Of a stretch of DNA of 64,000 bases, positions 27,513 to 37,047 are shown in pieces. Origin of the DNA: Arthrobacter sp. FB24 (GTDB taxonomy: Bacteria; Actinomycetota; Actinomycetes; Actinomycetales; Micrococcaceae); assembly GCF_000196235.1 (NCBI RefSeq), contig NC_008541.1:2666001-2730000 (forward strand), in the 5' to 3' direction. Below the pieces are notes generated by a model. That model did no database searches and had not been told where the DNA came from. It saw nothing but the letters and a program-made list of their open reading frames with translations. The number at the start of each line of letters is the position of its first letter. The stretch's first letter is position 1. Position numbers and translations under genes: made by a program.

Positions 27513-30134
27513 ATGGCTGAAGACAATCAGGGTACAGACACGCCCACCACCGCCCCTATCAACGTTCCGGACAAGCCCGCCCTGGAGGGGTTGGAAGCTG
27601 CCTTGACGCAGCGCTGGCTTGACGAAGGGACCTATAAGTTCAACCGGGAGACCACCAGGGGGCAGGTCTATTCGATCGACACTCCCCCGCCCACTGCGTC
27701 GGGATCCCTGCACGTGGGCCACATGTTCTCCTACACCCAGACCGACGTCCTGGCGCGCTACCAGCGCATGACCGGCAAGAATGTCTTTTACCCGATGGGC
27801 TGGGACGACAACGGCCTGCCCACCGAGCGCCGCGTCCAGAACTATTACGGTGTGCGCTGCGATCCGGCCATCCACTACGACGCCGACTACCGCCCGCCGG
27901 CTGAGCCCGCCAAGAACCAGCGCGACTTCGATGTCATCTCGCGTCGGAACTTCATCGAGCTGTGCGAGGAGCTCGCCGTTGAGGACGAGAAAGTCTTCGA
28001 GAACCTGTTCCAGACCCTTGGCCTGTCCGTTGACTGGGACCTCACCTACCGGACCATCGATGACAAGTCACGGGCCATCTCCCAGCGCGCGTTCCTTGCG
28101 AACCTGGCCGCCGGCGACGCCTACATGGCCGAGGCCCCCACATTGTGGGACGTCACCTTCCGTACGGCTGTGGCGCAGGCGGAACTTGAGGACCGCGAGG
28201 TCGCAGGCGCCTACTACCGCTACCCGTTCTTCACCGAGGACGGCGAGAAGCTCTTCATTGAGACCACCCGCCCGGAACTGCTGGCAGCCTGCGCCGCCCT
28301 GGTGGCAAACCCCGACGACGAGCGGTACCAGCCGCTGTTCGGCAAGAAGGTCACCTCTCCCCTGTTCGGCGTCGAGGTGGAAGTGAAGGCCCACCACCTT
28401 GCGAAGGCGGACAAGGGCTCGGGAATCGCCATGGTCTGCACCTTCGGCGACCTCACCGACGTGACCTGGTGGCGCGAACTCCAGCTTCCCACCCGAGCCA
28501 TTGTGGGCCGCGACGGCCGCATCATCGGTGAGACCCCGGACTGGATCACCACCGAGGAAGGCCGCACAGCCTTCGCGGCTATCGCCGGCAAGACGGTCTT
28601 CAGCGCCAAGGAAGCAGTCGTCGAGCAGCTCACCGCTGCCGGACTCCTCGACGGCGAGCCGAAGAAGATCATGCACCCGGTCAACTTCTTCGAAAAGGGC
28701 GACAAGCCCCTCGAGGTGGTGACGTCGCGCCAGTGGTACATCCGCAACGGCGGACGTGACGAGGACCGCCGCGAACGCCTGATCGGCCGCGGCAACGAGA
28801 TTGAGTTCCACCCCGCCTTCATGCGTTCACGCTACGAGAACTGGATCTCCGGACTGAACGGCGACTGGCTCGTGTCCCGCCAGCGCTTCTTCGGCGTCCC
28901 CGTGCCGGTCTGGTACCCGCTCGACGCCGACGGCAACCCTGACTATGACGCCCCGGTCCTGCCGACCGACGAACAGCTCCCGGTGGACCCTGCCGCTGAC
29001 GCCGCACCCGGCTACGAAGAGGCCCAGCGCGATCAGCCCGGCGGCTTCACCGGTGACGCCGATGTCCTCGACACCTGGGCCACGTCCTCGCTGACTCCCC
29101 AGATCGTGGGCGGCTGGAGCACGGATGAAGACCTCTTCGCCAAGGTCTACCCGTTTGACGTGCGCCCGCAGGCACACGACATCATCCGGACCTGGCTGTT
29201 CTCCACCGCCGTGCGTGCCGATGCGCTGCAGAACACCGCGCCGTGGAAGCACGCGGCCATCTCCGGCTGGATCCTCGATCCGGACCGCAAGAAGATGTCC
29301 AAGTCCAAGGGCAACGTGATCGTGCCGACCGATGTCCTGAACGAGTACGGATCGGACGCCGTACGCTACTGGGCAGCCTCGGCGAAGCTCGGGGCGGACA
29401 CCGCCTACGAGATCGCCCAGATGAAGATCGGCCGCCGCCTGGCCATCAAGCTCCTCAACGCCTCGAAGTTCGTCCTGAACCTCGGTGCAACGGAAAACTC
29501 GGTGGTCTCCGCCGACCTGTCGGTGCTCACGAACCCGCTGGACCGCGCCGTGCTGGCGCAGCTCTCGGACGTCGTGGCACAGGCCACCAAGGCCTTTGGG
29601 AACTACGACTACGCCCGTGCCCTGCAGATCAGCGAGAGCTTCTTCTGGCAGTTCACGGACGACTACGTTGAACTCATCAAGGACCGGGCCTACGGTGCCG
29701 CAGGCGAGGCCGAGCAGGCGTCCGTGCTGGCAGCCCTGGCCACCACCCTTGATACTCTGCTGCGGCTGTTCGCGCCGTTCCTGCCCTTCGCTACCGAAGA
29801 GGTCTGGGGCTGGTGGCGCAGCGGCTCGGTGCACCGCGCCGAGTGGCCGGCCGCCCTGGAGGTGTCCGACGGCGACACGACCATGCTCGCGACTGTGGGA
29901 ATTGCGCTGAGCGGCATCCGCAAGGCCAAATCGGAGGCGAAGGTCAAGCAGCGCACTGAGGTGCTCTCCGCGACGATTACCGCCACGGAGTCGCTCACCA
30001 CGCAGCTGAAGGCCGGCCTTGCAGACCTGAAGGCAGCCTCCAATGCTCGCGAACTGACCCTTGTGGCAGGCGAAGGAGAACTCACCGTCAGCGACGTTGT
30101 GCTGGCCCAGCCGGAAGAAGCGCCGGGCGCCTAG
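27513..30134 (+). CDS. valS: Valyl-tRNA synthetase
   Basis: This 873-residue class Ia synthetase has HVGH (67-70), the editing domain, and KKMSKSKGNVIVPTDVL. The WDDNGLPTERRVQNYYGVRC segment is the valS form seen in actinobacteria and some alphaproteobacteria. A C-terminal tRNA-binding coiled-coil arm is shortened or absent. It is divergent from the SDR gene and ends before two tandem terminators. Confidence 0.97.
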   Translation: MAEDNQGTDTPTTAPINVPDKPALEGLEAALTQRWLDEGTYKFNRETTRGQVYSIDTPPPTASGSLHVGHMFSYTQTDVLARYQRMTGKNVFYPMGWDDNGLPTERRVQNYYGVRCDPAIHYDADYRPPAEPAKNQRDFDVISRRNFIELCEELAVEDEKVFENLFQTLGLSVDWDLTYRTIDDKSRAISQRAFLANLAAGDAYMAEAPTLWDVTFRTAVAQAELEDREVAGAYYRYPFFTEDGEKLFIETTRPELLAACAALVANPDDERYQPLFGKKVTSPLFGVEVEVKAHHLAKADKGSGIAMVCTFGDLTDVTWWRELQLPTRAIVGRDGRIIGETPDWITTEEGRTAFAAIAGKTVFSAKEAVVEQLTAAGLLDGEPKKIMHPVNFFEKGDKPLEVVTSRQWYIRNGGRDEDRRERLIGRGNEIEFHPAFMRSRYENWISGLNGDWLVSRQRFFGVPVPVWYPLDADGNPDYDAPVLPTDEQLPVDPAADAAPGYEEAQRDQPGGFTGDADVLDTWATSSLTPQIVGGWSTDEDLFAKVYPFDVRPQAHDIIRTWLFSTAVRADALQNTAPWKHAAISGWILDPDRKKMSKSKGNVIVPTDVLNEYGSDAVRYWAASAKLGADTAYEIAQMKIGRRLAIKLLNASKFVLNLGATENSVVSADLSVLTNPLDRAVLAQLSDVVAQATKAFGNYDYARALQISESFFWQFTDDYVELIKDRAYGAAGEAEQASVLAALATTLDTLLRLFAPFLPFATEEVWGWWRSGSVHRAEWPAALEVSDGDTTMLATVGIALSGIRKAKSEAKVKQRTEVLSATITATESLTTQLKAGLADLKAASNARELTLVAGEGELTVSDVVLAQPEEAPGA

Positions 30135-30161
30135 CCCGTCCCCCGGCTACCGGACACACAT

Positions 30162-30196
30162 GAAGCCCCATCAGCGTTCAACGCTGGTGGGGCTTC
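30162..30196 (+). terminator. valS terminator 1
   Basis: A 16-bp stem (GAAGCCCCATCAGCGT with ACGCTGGTGGGGCTTC, one G.T pair) has a 3-nt loop, 28 nt after valS. It has almost no T tail. Confidence 0.75.
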
Positions 30197-30231
30197 TGCC
30201 TTCGGCGGCCTTACTGATTTAGGGCAAAGGG

Positions 30232-30275
30232 GAAGCCCCATCAGCGTTTTGCCGTTGGTGGGGCTTCGACTTTTT
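30232..30275 (+). terminator. valS terminator 2
   Basis: The first 17 nt of the arm (GAAGCCCCATCAGCGTT) repeat terminator 1. The hairpin is followed by GACTTTTTCG, giving the T run that terminator 1 lacks. It appears to be a partial duplication of terminator 1. Confidence 0.8.
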
Positions 30276-30533
30276 CGATTGTCTCGTGACGTCTGTGACA
30301 ATCTGGCGGAATCCTCGGAATTCCAGGTCTTCCTACCTCGTCACTGGTAGCCAGCTTCTGACTTTGCCGAAGGCTGCGTCAGATGCGTGTCACTGAATCT
30401 TTGGTTTCCGTGTCCCGCTTCTTTCGAAGTGGGTAAGAACTATTGTTGTCCCACCCGGGGGCATTCGCAAGGGTAGCGAAAGAACTACAAGGCAGTAATT
30501 CTCACGGCCCGCAGGGGGCCGTCTGGGGGAACG
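30276..30533. other. Unassigned low-GC intergenic stretch with small hairpins
   Basis: No gene was found between the valS terminators and the DsbA-like gene. The segment is visibly richer in A and T than its surroundings. It contains CCCGCTTC-TTTC-GAAGTGGG (about 30417-30436) and, at 30504-30522, ACGGCCC-GCAGG-GGGCCGT, which could end the minus-strand DsbA-like transcript. It may hold a small RNA or the remnant of a lost gene. Confidence 0.4.
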
Positions 30534-31148
30534 TCAGTTGAATTCGGGACTTTCTGTTCTGCTGCGCTTGATCTCGAAGAAATGCGGGTACGCAGCCAGG
30601 GTCACCGCGGCGTCCCACAGGCGTCCCGCTTCTTCGCCCCGGGGAATGCGGGTCAGCACCGGGCCAAAGAATGCCGTGCCGTTGAAGGCCACTACGGGCG
30701 TACCCACATCCTGCCCCACGAGGGAGATGCCCTCTTCGTGGCTCGCGCGGAGCTGCGCGTCGAAGGCGTCTGAGGATGCTTCGGCCGCGAGGCCGGGCGG
30801 GAGGCCGCACTCCGCCAGCGCCTTGCTGATGACGATGCCGAAATCTTTCTCGCCTCCGTCGTGGATGAGGCTGCCCATTGCGTCATAGAGGGGCTTGATG
30901 ACCTGGTCGCCGTGCTGCTCACGGGCGGCGATGATGACGCGTACCGGGCCCCAGGCCTTGTCCATGGCCTCGCGGTACCCCGGGTCCAGCTCGCGGCCCT
31001 CATTGAGGACTGCAAGGCTCATCACGTGCCATTCAGTTTGGATGTCGCGCACTTCCTCCACCTCGCCCACCCAGCGGGACGTGATCCAGGCAAAGGGGCA
31101 CAGGGGGTCGAACCAGAAGTCGGCTTTGCTCACGGTGGTTTCAGGCAC
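30534..31148 (-). CDS. DsbA-family protein, Rv2466c-like (mycothiol-linked)
   Basis: This is a thioredoxin-fold protein of 204 residues, closely similar along its whole length to mycobacterial Rv2466c, a mycothiol-dependent reductase or nitroreductase. Shared blocks include ADFWFDPLCP, WITSRW, WGPVRV, VGTPVVAFNG and FFGPVLTRIPRGEEAG. The active site reads CPFA, with the second Cys of the usual CPxC replaced by Ala, so a two-cysteine mechanism is excluded and a monothiol one is likely. Translation starts at GTG 31148 after GAGGAGA. Confidence 0.9.
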   Translation of the reverse strand: MPETTVSKADFWFDPLCPFAWITSRWVGEVEEVRDIQTEWHVMSLAVLNEGRELDPGYREAMDKAWGPVRVIIAAREQHGDQVIKPLYDAMGSLIHDGGEKDFGIVISKALAECGLPPGLAAEASSDAFDAQLRASHEEGISLVGQDVGTPVVAFNGTAFFGPVLTRIPRGEEAGRLWDAAVTLAAYPHFFEIKRSRTESPEFN

Positions 31149-31215
31149 GGAAATCTCCTCGTAAAGTCGTCAGGGCACGGCGCACTTCAGGCGCACGTCT
31201 ACCAAGAGCGATGAA

Positions 31216-32505
31216 CTAAGCTGATTTATTCCGCCGCTTCGCCACCACGTCGTGGGCGATCATGGTGGGCGGCGCCTTCTTTGCCACCACATCCGCGGTA
31301 ATAACAACGCTGGCGATGTCGTCCCTGCTGGGGAGATCAAACATCACGGGGAGGAGCACTTCCTCCATGATGGCGCGGAGCCCGCGGGCGCCGGTGCCCC
31401 GTTCCAGGGCCTGGTCGGCGATCACATCCAGCGCTTCGTCGTCAAAGAGCAGCTCCACACCATCCAGCTGGAACATCTTCTGATACTGCTTCACCAGCGC
31501 GTTCTTCGGCGTGGACAGAATTTGGATCAGGGCCGGCCGGTCCAAATTGGAGACCGTGGTGATGACGGGAAGGCGGCCGATGAATTCCGGAATCAGCCCG
31601 AACTTCAGCAGGTCTTCCGGCATGACCTCGCCGTAGGAGTCGGAGTTGTTCTTGACTTCGTTCAGCGGAGCGCCGAAGCCTATGCCCTTGCGGCCGGAAC
31701 GGGAGCCGATGATGTCCTCGAGCCCGGCGAAGGCCCCCGCGACAATGAACAGCACATTGGTGGTGTCGATCTGGATGAATTCCTGGTGCGGGTGTTTCCG
31801 GCCGCCCTGCGGGGGCACCGAGGCCACCGTGCCTTCCAGGATCTTCAGGAGGGCCTGCTGCACGCCCTCGCCGGAGACATCCCGGGTGATGGAAGGGTTT
31901 TCGCTCTTTCGGGAGATCTTGTCGATCTCGTCGATGTAGATGATGCCCTGCTCGGCCTTCTTGACGTCGTAGTCAGCGGCCTGGATGAGCTTCAGGAGGA
32001 TGTTCTCCACGTCCTCGCCCACGTACCCGGCCTCGGTCAGCGCCGTAGCGTCCGCGACGGCAAACGGTACGTTGAGGCGCCGGGCGAGGGTCTGGGCCAG
32101 GTAGGTCTTACCGCAACCGGTGGGGCCGATCAGGAGGATGTTCGATTTGGCGATCTCGACGTCGTCGTGATGGACGCCTTCGGCGAGGCTGCCGCTCTTC
32201 GGGGCGTGGCCGGCCTGGATCCGCTTGTAATGGTTGTACACCGCGACGGCGAGGGAACGCTTGGCCGGTTCCTGGCCGATGACGTATTCCTGCAGGAAAT
32301 CGTAGATTTCGCGCGGCTTGGGCAGTTCGAAGCTGCCAAGGTCCGCTACTTCCGCGAGTTCCTCTTCAATGATCTCGTTGCAGAGCTCAATGCACTCGTC
32401 GCAGATGTAGACGCCGGGCCCGGCAATGAGCTTTCGCACCTGCTTCTGGCTCTTTCCGCAGAAAGAGCACTTCAGCAGATCCGTGCTCTCGCCAATCCGA
32501 GCCAT
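31216..32505 (-). CDS. clpX: ATP-dependent Clp protease ATP-binding subunit ClpX
   Basis: ClpX unfolds substrates for ClpP. The 429-residue protein has the N-terminal zinc-binding domain (CSFCGK and CDECIELC), Walker [13 protein letters not shown], Walker [11 protein letters not shown], the ClpP-docking IGF loop (KGIGFGAP) and sensor 2 GARGLR. The ATG at 32505 follows AAGGGG by 8 nt. It lies about 200 nt after clpP2, so it may have a separate promoter as well. Confidence 0.98.
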   Translation of the reverse strand: MARIGESTDLLKCSFCGKSQKQVRKLIAGPGVYICDECIELCNEIIEEELAEVADLGSFELPKPREIYDFLQEYVIGQEPAKRSLAVAVYNHYKRIQAGHAPKSGSLAEGVHHDDVEIAKSNILLIGPTGCGKTYLAQTLARRLNVPFAVADATALTEAGYVGEDVENILLKLIQAADYDVKKAEQGIIYIDEIDKISRKSENPSITRDVSGEGVQQALLKILEGTVASVPPQGGRKHPHQEFIQIDTTNVLFIVAGAFAGLEDIIGSRSGRKGIGFGAPLNEVKNNSDSYGEVMPEDLLKFGLIPEFIGRLPVITTVSNLDRPALIQILSTPKNALVKQYQKMFQLDGVELLFDDEALDVIADQALERGTGARGLRAIMEEVLLPVMFDLPSRDDIASVVITADVVAKKAPPTMIAHDVVAKRRNKSA

Positions 32506-32702
32506 ATGTGAACCCCTTAGTATCCTGCTGCTACCGCAGCACTGCACCGGTTGCTGGAATCACGGTGGGTCCGGGAGGTCCGGCCGTGACATCTTCCACT
32601 CTAGGTCACATTCGGCCTGAGAGGTGGAACCTTACGCATTGAAAGCGAAAGCCGGTGCGGTCCATTTTTCATGAACCGCACCGGCTCCGCATGTCGTGCT
32701 GA

Positions 32703-33362
32703 TTACCTGCTGATAGCCTGCGGCTTGATCTTGCGGGAATCAAGGACCTGGTCGATGAGCCCGTAGGACTGCGCCTCTGCGGCGGTCAGGATCTTGTCCC
32801 GCTCGATGTCGTTGTTGACCTGCTCGGACGTCCGGCCCGAGTGCTTGGCCAGCGTGTCTTCGAGCCAGGAGCGCATCCGCATGACTTCCGCGGCCTGGAT
32901 CTCGAGGTCCGAGGCCTGGCCGCCCTGGCCGCCGGACAGTGCCGGCTGGTGGATCAATACGCGGGCGTTGGGCAGTGCCAGGCGCTTGCCCGGCGTACCG
33001 GCCGCCAGCAGGACGGCTGCGGCGCTTGCAGCCTGGCCCAGGCACACCGTCTGGATCTCGGGACGGATGTACTGCATGGTGTCGTAGATCGCCGTCATGG
33101 CGGTGAAGGAGCCGCCCGGAGAGTTGATGTACAGCGTGATGTCGCGGTCCGGGTCCGTGGACTCCAGCACCAGCAGCTGCGCCATGACGTCGTCGGCGGA
33201 GGCGTCGTCCACCTGCACACCGAGGAAGATGATCCGGTCCTCAAAAAGCTTGGTGTACGGGTCCTGGCGCTTGAAGCCGTAAGGGGTACGCTCCTCGAAC
33301 TGCGGCAGCACGTAGCGGCTGGTGGGCAGGTTCCCGGCAGACGATCCGAAATTGTAGTTCAT
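32703..33362 (-). CDS. clpP2: ATP-dependent Clp protease proteolytic subunit (ClpP2-type)
   Basis: This 219-residue serine protease subunit shows the catalytic Ser in [11 protein letters not shown], His in LIHQPAL and the conserved [10 protein letters not shown]. Its longer N-terminal region ([14 protein letters not shown]) matches actinobacterial ClpP2. Several Met codons cluster at the start. ATG 33362 is preferred because AGGAGA lies 7 nt upstream; 33368 and 33383 are alternatives. It pairs with ClpP1, encoded 36 nt upstream, in mixed tetradecamers. Confidence 0.95.
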   Translation of the reverse strand: MNYNFGSSAGNLPTSRYVLPQFEERTPYGFKRQDPYTKLFEDRIIFLGVQVDDASADDVMAQLLVLESTDPDRDITLYINSPGGSFTAMTAIYDTMQYIRPEIQTVCLGQAASAAAVLLAAGTPGKRLALPNARVLIHQPALSGGQGGQASDLEIQAAEVMRMRSWLEDTLAKHSGRTSEQVNNDIERDKILTAAEAQSYGLIDQVLDSRKIKPQAISR

Positions 33363-33398
33363 GTTCATTTCTCCTGGAATCATTTCTGTCTACCCCGG

Positions 33399-34037
33399 TT
33401 ACTTTTCCGAGCCGCTGGCGTTTTGAGTTCCGCCGCCGCCGGCCACAGATCCCGCGTGCGCGGCGATCTTGTCGAAGAAGCCGTACTCAAGGGCTTCGGG
33501 TGCCGTGAACCACTTGTCGCGGTCGTTGTCCTTGAGGATGGTTTCCACGGTCTGGCCGGTCTGGTCGGCGGTGAGTTCCGCCATGACCTTCTTCATGTGC
33601 AGGATGAGCTCAGCCTGGATTTTGATGTCCGAGGCCGTACCGCCGATGCCGCCGGACGGCTGGTGCATCAGGATACGGGCGTTGGGGGTGGCGTAGCGCT
33701 TGCCCTTGGTGCCCGAGGACAGCAGGAACTGGCCCATGGATGCAGCGAGGCCGGTGGCGACGGTGACGACGTCGTTCGGGATGAACTGCATCGTGTCGTA
33801 GATGGCCATGCCTGCCGTAACAGAGCCGCCCGGCGAGTTGATGTAAAGGTAGATGTCCTTATCGGGGTTCTCCGCGGACAGCAGCAGCAACTGCGAGCAG
33901 ATGGCGTTGGCGTTTTCATCGCGGACCTCGGAGCCGAGCCAGATGATTCGCTCTTTCAGCAGGCGGTTGTAGATGTAGTTGTCCTGGGCTGCCGGATCGA
34001 CAGTAGCCATCCGGGGGGCCCCTGCTTGCTGTGACAT
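33399..34037 (-). CDS. clpP1: ATP-dependent Clp protease proteolytic subunit (ClpP1-type)
   Basis: This 212-residue ClpP has the catalytic Ser in [13 protein letters not shown] and His in LMHQPSGG, with [13 protein letters not shown]. The C-terminus carries a Gly/Ser-rich tail. ATG 34037 follows GAGG by 9 nt. The order tig, clpP1, clpP2, clpX places the nascent-chain chaperone next to the protease it feeds. Confidence 0.96.
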   Translation of the reverse strand: MSQQAGAPRMATVDPAAQDNYIYNRLLKERIIWLGSEVRDENANAICSQLLLLSAENPDKDIYLYINSPGGSVTAGMAIYDTMQFIPNDVVTVATGLAASMGQFLLSSGTKGKRYATPNARILMHQPSGGIGGTASDIKIQAELILHMKKVMAELTADQTGQTVETILKDNDRDKWFTAPEALEYGFFDKIAAHAGSVAGGGGTQNASGSEK

Positions 34038-34221
34038 ATGTACTTACCTCTCGCTGGCGACGGTGACGTCACGGGACGACGTCACTGAAAATCACTACTT
34101 GGACACTAACCGGTTTGGCGGCCGTTTTGTTCTCACGGATCGCGCTGTTCGCTGACGGCGCACGATTGCCCGCAACCGCACCGCAGAGCACGACACAGCC
34201 GCAATTCCGGGGTTAAACGGA

Positions 34222-34254
34222 GGAAGCCCCCGGATCAGGGATCCGGGGACTTCC
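34222..34254 (-). terminator. Trigger factor terminator
   Basis: A 15-bp stem with one G.T pair (GGAAGTCCCCGGATC on the minus strand) has a 3-nt loop and is followed by TCCGTTTAACC. It separates tig from clpP1, which then needs its own promoter. Confidence 0.8.
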
Positions 34255-34266
34255 GTGCAACACGTG

Positions 34267-35676
34267 CTAGAACTTCACTGCTGCCGGATCGTCGCTCGGC
34301 GCAGCTTCTTCGGTGGCAGCTTCGCCTTCAACGGCGTCGCTGTCGACGGCGGGGGCTGCTTCAGCCTCAGCGGCCTCCTCTTCGCCGCCGGGGCGGACGA
34401 AGTCGCTCAGGTCAACCTTGTTGCCTTCAGAGTCCGTGACCTCGGCCTGGCCCAACACGACGGCCAGTGCCTTGCGGCGGCGAACCTCGGAAACCATCAT
34501 GGGAACCTGGCCGGACTGATCGATGATCTGGGCGAACTGGTTCGGGTCCATGCCGTACTGGCTGGCAGTGGTGACGATGTAATCGATCAGCTCGTTCTGG
34601 CTGACTCCGACTTCTTCCTTGTCAGCGATGGCGTCAAGGATGATCTCGTTCTGGAAGGCCCGCTCAGTGTTGGCCTTGACCTCGGCGCGGTGCTCTTCGG
34701 TGTCGTGCTCGCCGTCGCCGTGGGAGTTCTCAGCCTTGAAGTGCTGCTCCAGCTGCTCTTCGACAACCGAAGCGGGAACGGGAACCTCAACGAGCTCAAC
34801 GAGCTTGTCCAGGACCTTGTCGCGCGCTTCGACACCCTGCTCAACAACCTTGGATTCGGCAGCCTGCTTGGCGAGGTCCTCGCGCAGTTCGGCCAGCGTG
34901 TCGAACTCGGATGCCAGCTGGGCGAAGTCGTCGTCAGCCTCGGGAAGCTCGCGCTCCTTGACGGACTTGACCACTACCTTGACCTGGGCAGCTTCGCCGG
35001 CGTGGTCACCGCCCACGAGGGTGGTGTCGAAGATGGCGTCCTCATCGGCGCTGAGGCCGGTTACAGCCTCGTCCAGGCCTTCGAGCATGGTGCCGGCGCC
35101 AACCTGGTAGGACAGGCCGGAAGCGGAATCAACTTCGGCGCCATCGATCGAAGCGGTGATATCGATCGTCAGGAAGTCGCCGTCGGCGGCCGGACGATCC
35201 ACGGACTTCAGCGTGCCGAAACGGCCGCGAAGCTCGTCGAGGGCCTTGTCAACGTCTGCCTCGGAGGACTCAGCAGCGGCCACCTCGACCTTGATGCCCG
35301 AGTAGTCAGGCAGTTCGATCTCGGGACGGACGTCAACTTCGGCATGGAACTTGAGTTCGCCGTCGGTCGCAGTGGGATCCGGGACCTCGGTGATTTCAAC
35401 CTCGGGACGGCTCAGCGGGCGGATGCCAGTCTCCTGGACAGCCTCCTGGTACCAGCCGTTGAGGCCTTCATTGATGGCGGTTTCCAGCACGTAGCCGCGG
35501 CCAACGCGCTGGTCGATCAGCTTTGCGGGGACCTTGCCCTTGCGGAAGCCAGGGACCTGGATCTGCGAAGCAACAGTCTTGTATGCCTCATCGATGCTGG
35601 GCTTCAATTCCTCAAAGGGGACCTCAACATTGAGCTTGACCCGCGTGGGGGTGAGGTTCTCGACAGCGCTCTTCAC
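34267..35676 (-). CDS. tig: Trigger factor
   Basis: This is the ribosome-bound chaperone and peptidyl-prolyl isomerase. The N-terminal ribosome-binding tail has the GFRKGK signature ([14 protein letters not shown]). The FKBP-type domain lies at about 160-245 ([10 protein letters not shown]). A long helical C-terminal domain ends in an acidic Ala/Glu-rich tail ([15 protein letters not shown]). 469 residues. Translation starts at GTG 35676 after AGGAG. Confidence 0.97.
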   Translation of the reverse strand: MKSAVENLTPTRVKLNVEVPFEELKPSIDEAYKTVASQIQVPGFRKGKVPAKLIDQRVGRGYVLETAINEGLNGWYQEAVQETGIRPLSRPEVEITEVPDPTATDGELKFHAEVDVRPEIELPDYSGIKVEVAAAESSEADVDKALDELRGRFGTLKSVDRPAADGDFLTIDITASIDGAEVDSASGLSYQVGAGTMLEGLDEAVTGLSADEDAIFDTTLVGGDHAGEAAQVKVVVKSVKERELPEADDDFAQLASEFDTLAELREDLAKQAAESKVVEQGVEARDKVLDKLVELVEVPVPASVVEEQLEQHFKAENSHGDGEHDTEEHRAEVKANTERAFQNEIILDAIADKEEVGVSQNELIDYIVTTASQYGMDPNQFAQIIDQSGQVPMMVSEVRRRKALAVVLGQAEVTDSEGNKVDLSDFVRPGGEEEAAEAEAAPAVDSDAVEGEAATEEAAPSDDPAAVKF

Positions 35677-35742
35677 AGTCTAAGTACTCCTGGTTTTGTG
35701 GGATGGGGTTCTGCAAACACGATGATCTGACAAGCTGCAGAG

Positions 35743-35817
35743 TCGGGGTGACAGGATTTGAACCTGCGACTTCCTGCTCCCAAAGCAGGCGCTCTAGCCA
35801 AGCTGAGCTACACCCCG
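35743..35817 (-). tRNA. tRNA-Pro (anticodon TGG)
   Basis: The minus-strand cloverleaf is 75 nt: acceptor CGGGGTG/CACCCCG, discriminator A, anticodon loop TTTGGGA on a CCTGC/GCAGG stem, and T-arm GGTTCAAATCC. CCA is not encoded. A TAGACT -10-like box lies at 35832-35837. Confidence 0.96.
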
Positions 35818-35863
35818 TAAGTGCACAGAACAGTCTACGGTCATAACGGCCGGATATGCACAT

Positions 35864-35893
35864 TTGACACTGGGGCCCTGAATTAGGTTTAGT
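35864..35893 (+). promoter_or_regulatory. Promoter of tRNA-Gly
   Basis: A perfect -35 TTGACA (35864-35869), an 18-nt spacer and -10 TTTAGT (35888-35893) predict a leader of about 75 nt before the tRNA. Confidence 0.6.
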
Positions 35894-35974
35894 TATATCC
35901 GGCTCGAGCAGCCGACCGGAAGAAATGCACCAACAGCCCCTGCGGATCAGCAGCACGGCCGGATGCCTTTCCAC

Positions 35975-36048
35975 GGGGACGTAGCTTAATGGTAAAGCCT
36001 CAGTCTTCCAAACTGATTACGCGGGTTCGATTCCCGTCGTCCCCTCCA
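35975..36048 (+). tRNA. tRNA-Gly (anticodon TCC)
   Basis: The 71-nt cloverleaf has acceptor arms GGGGACG/CGTCCCC, anticodon loop CTTCCAA on a TCAGT/ACTGA stem, and T-arm GGTTCGATTCC. CCA is encoded (36046-36048), unlike the other tRNAs in the window. Confidence 0.96.
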
Positions 36049-36093
36049 GGACAGTCCCGCAGGAACGTTCCAGGGACCACCACGCAGGACAAC

Positions 36094-36123
36094 AAAAGAG
36101 CCCCTCTCCGGAGGGGCTCTTTT
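36094..36123. terminator. Bidirectional terminator between tRNA-Gly and nei2
   Basis: AAAAGAGCCCCTC and its complement form a perfect 13-bp stem with a TCCG loop. A runs before and T runs after (TTTTGTTT), so it works in both directions for the convergent units. Confidence 0.9.
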
Positions 36124-36129
36124 GTTTCG

Positions 36130-37047
36130 TCAGGATCCCTGTTGGCACACGGGGCACCAGTAGAGCTTGCGCGCGCCAAGGTCCGTCAGGGCCACCGGCG
36201 AACCGCAGATCCGGCAGTCGAGGCCGTGCCGCCGGTAGACGAAGTGGGACTCGCCGGGTGCCGGCAGGCCGGCCGCGGGTTCCGTCCAGTAGCGGGGAGG
36301 CGTGGTGATGATCCTGCCGTCGCGGACGCCGTCGGACATCATGGCGACAGTGTCCTCCCAGAGACCGCCCGCCGCCTCCGCGTCCAGGGAGCGTCCTGGC
36401 AGCCAGGGATCCAGGCCCTGGCGGAAGAGCAGTTCGGCGCGGTAGACGTTCCCGACGCCGGCTATCACCTTCTGGTCCATCAGCAACGCCGCGAGGGGCG
36501 TCTTGCGTGCGCGGAGACCGGCAACGAAACCGTCCTTGTCCCCGGGAAGGTTCCGCAACGGATCGGGCCCCAGCCGGGCCAGGACAGCGTCGGCCTCGGC
36601 CTCCGTGATGGCGTGGCACGTGGTGGCACCCCTGAGGTCCGCCCAGCCGTGGGCGCCTGCAAGGCGGACACGGACGGCGCCCACCGGCGCAGGCGGCCCT
36701 GTGTATCCCGGTCCGCCGCCGGCCGCGGGGTCCGTTGCGCCGTCGTCGAACACTTCCCTCTCCCCAACCTTCCGGGGTGCGCCGATGCTGGACGCGCCCC
36801 GGAAGGTGGCGTCACCGCCGAAATCCCAAGCGCCATAGAGGCCCAGGTGCACATGCAGGGCGAGCCCGTTGTCGAAATGCAGGAACATGTGCTTCCCGTG
36901 GGCCACCGTGCCGAGCAAGGTGCGGGCATCCAGCAGCGCCGCGCCGTCGGCGAACCGGCCCTGCGGACTGGAAACGGCGAGGCGCTGGCCAGCGAAGACG
37001 TCCGCGAACTGGCGGGCCAGCCGGTGGACCGAGTGCCCCTCAGGCAC
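36130..37047 (-). CDS. nei2: Fpg/Nei family DNA glycosylase (Nei2-like)
   Basis: This base-excision repair enzyme removes oxidised pyrimidines. It starts PEGHSVHR, with Pro1 and Glu2 of the mature protein as the catalytic pair of the Nei group. The helix-two-turn-helix (VGNVYRAELLFRQGLDP) and a C-terminal zinc finger (CRIC and CPVC) are intact. 305 residues. Its GTG start shares one base with the rpiB stop (TAGTG), so translation is coupled. Confidence 0.93.
   Translation of the reverse strand: MPEGHSVHRLARQFADVFAGQRLAVSSPQGRFADGAALLDARTLLGTVAHGKHMFLHFDNGLALHVHLGLYGAWDFGGDATFRGASSIGAPRKVGEREVFDDGATDPAAGGGPGYTGPPAPVGAVRVRLAGAHGWADLRGATTCHAITEAEADAVLARLGPDPLRNLPGDKDGFVAGLRARKTPLAALLMDQKVIAGVGNVYRAELLFRQGLDPWLPGRSLDAEAAGGLWEDTVAMMSDGVRDGRIITTPPRYWTEPAAGLPAPGESHFVYRRHGLDCRICGSPVALTDLGARKLYWCPVCQQGS

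Noticed and set aside
28827..29834. 335-codon minus-strand frame within valS
   Set aside because: Shadow of valS; the synthetase motifs are on the plus strand.
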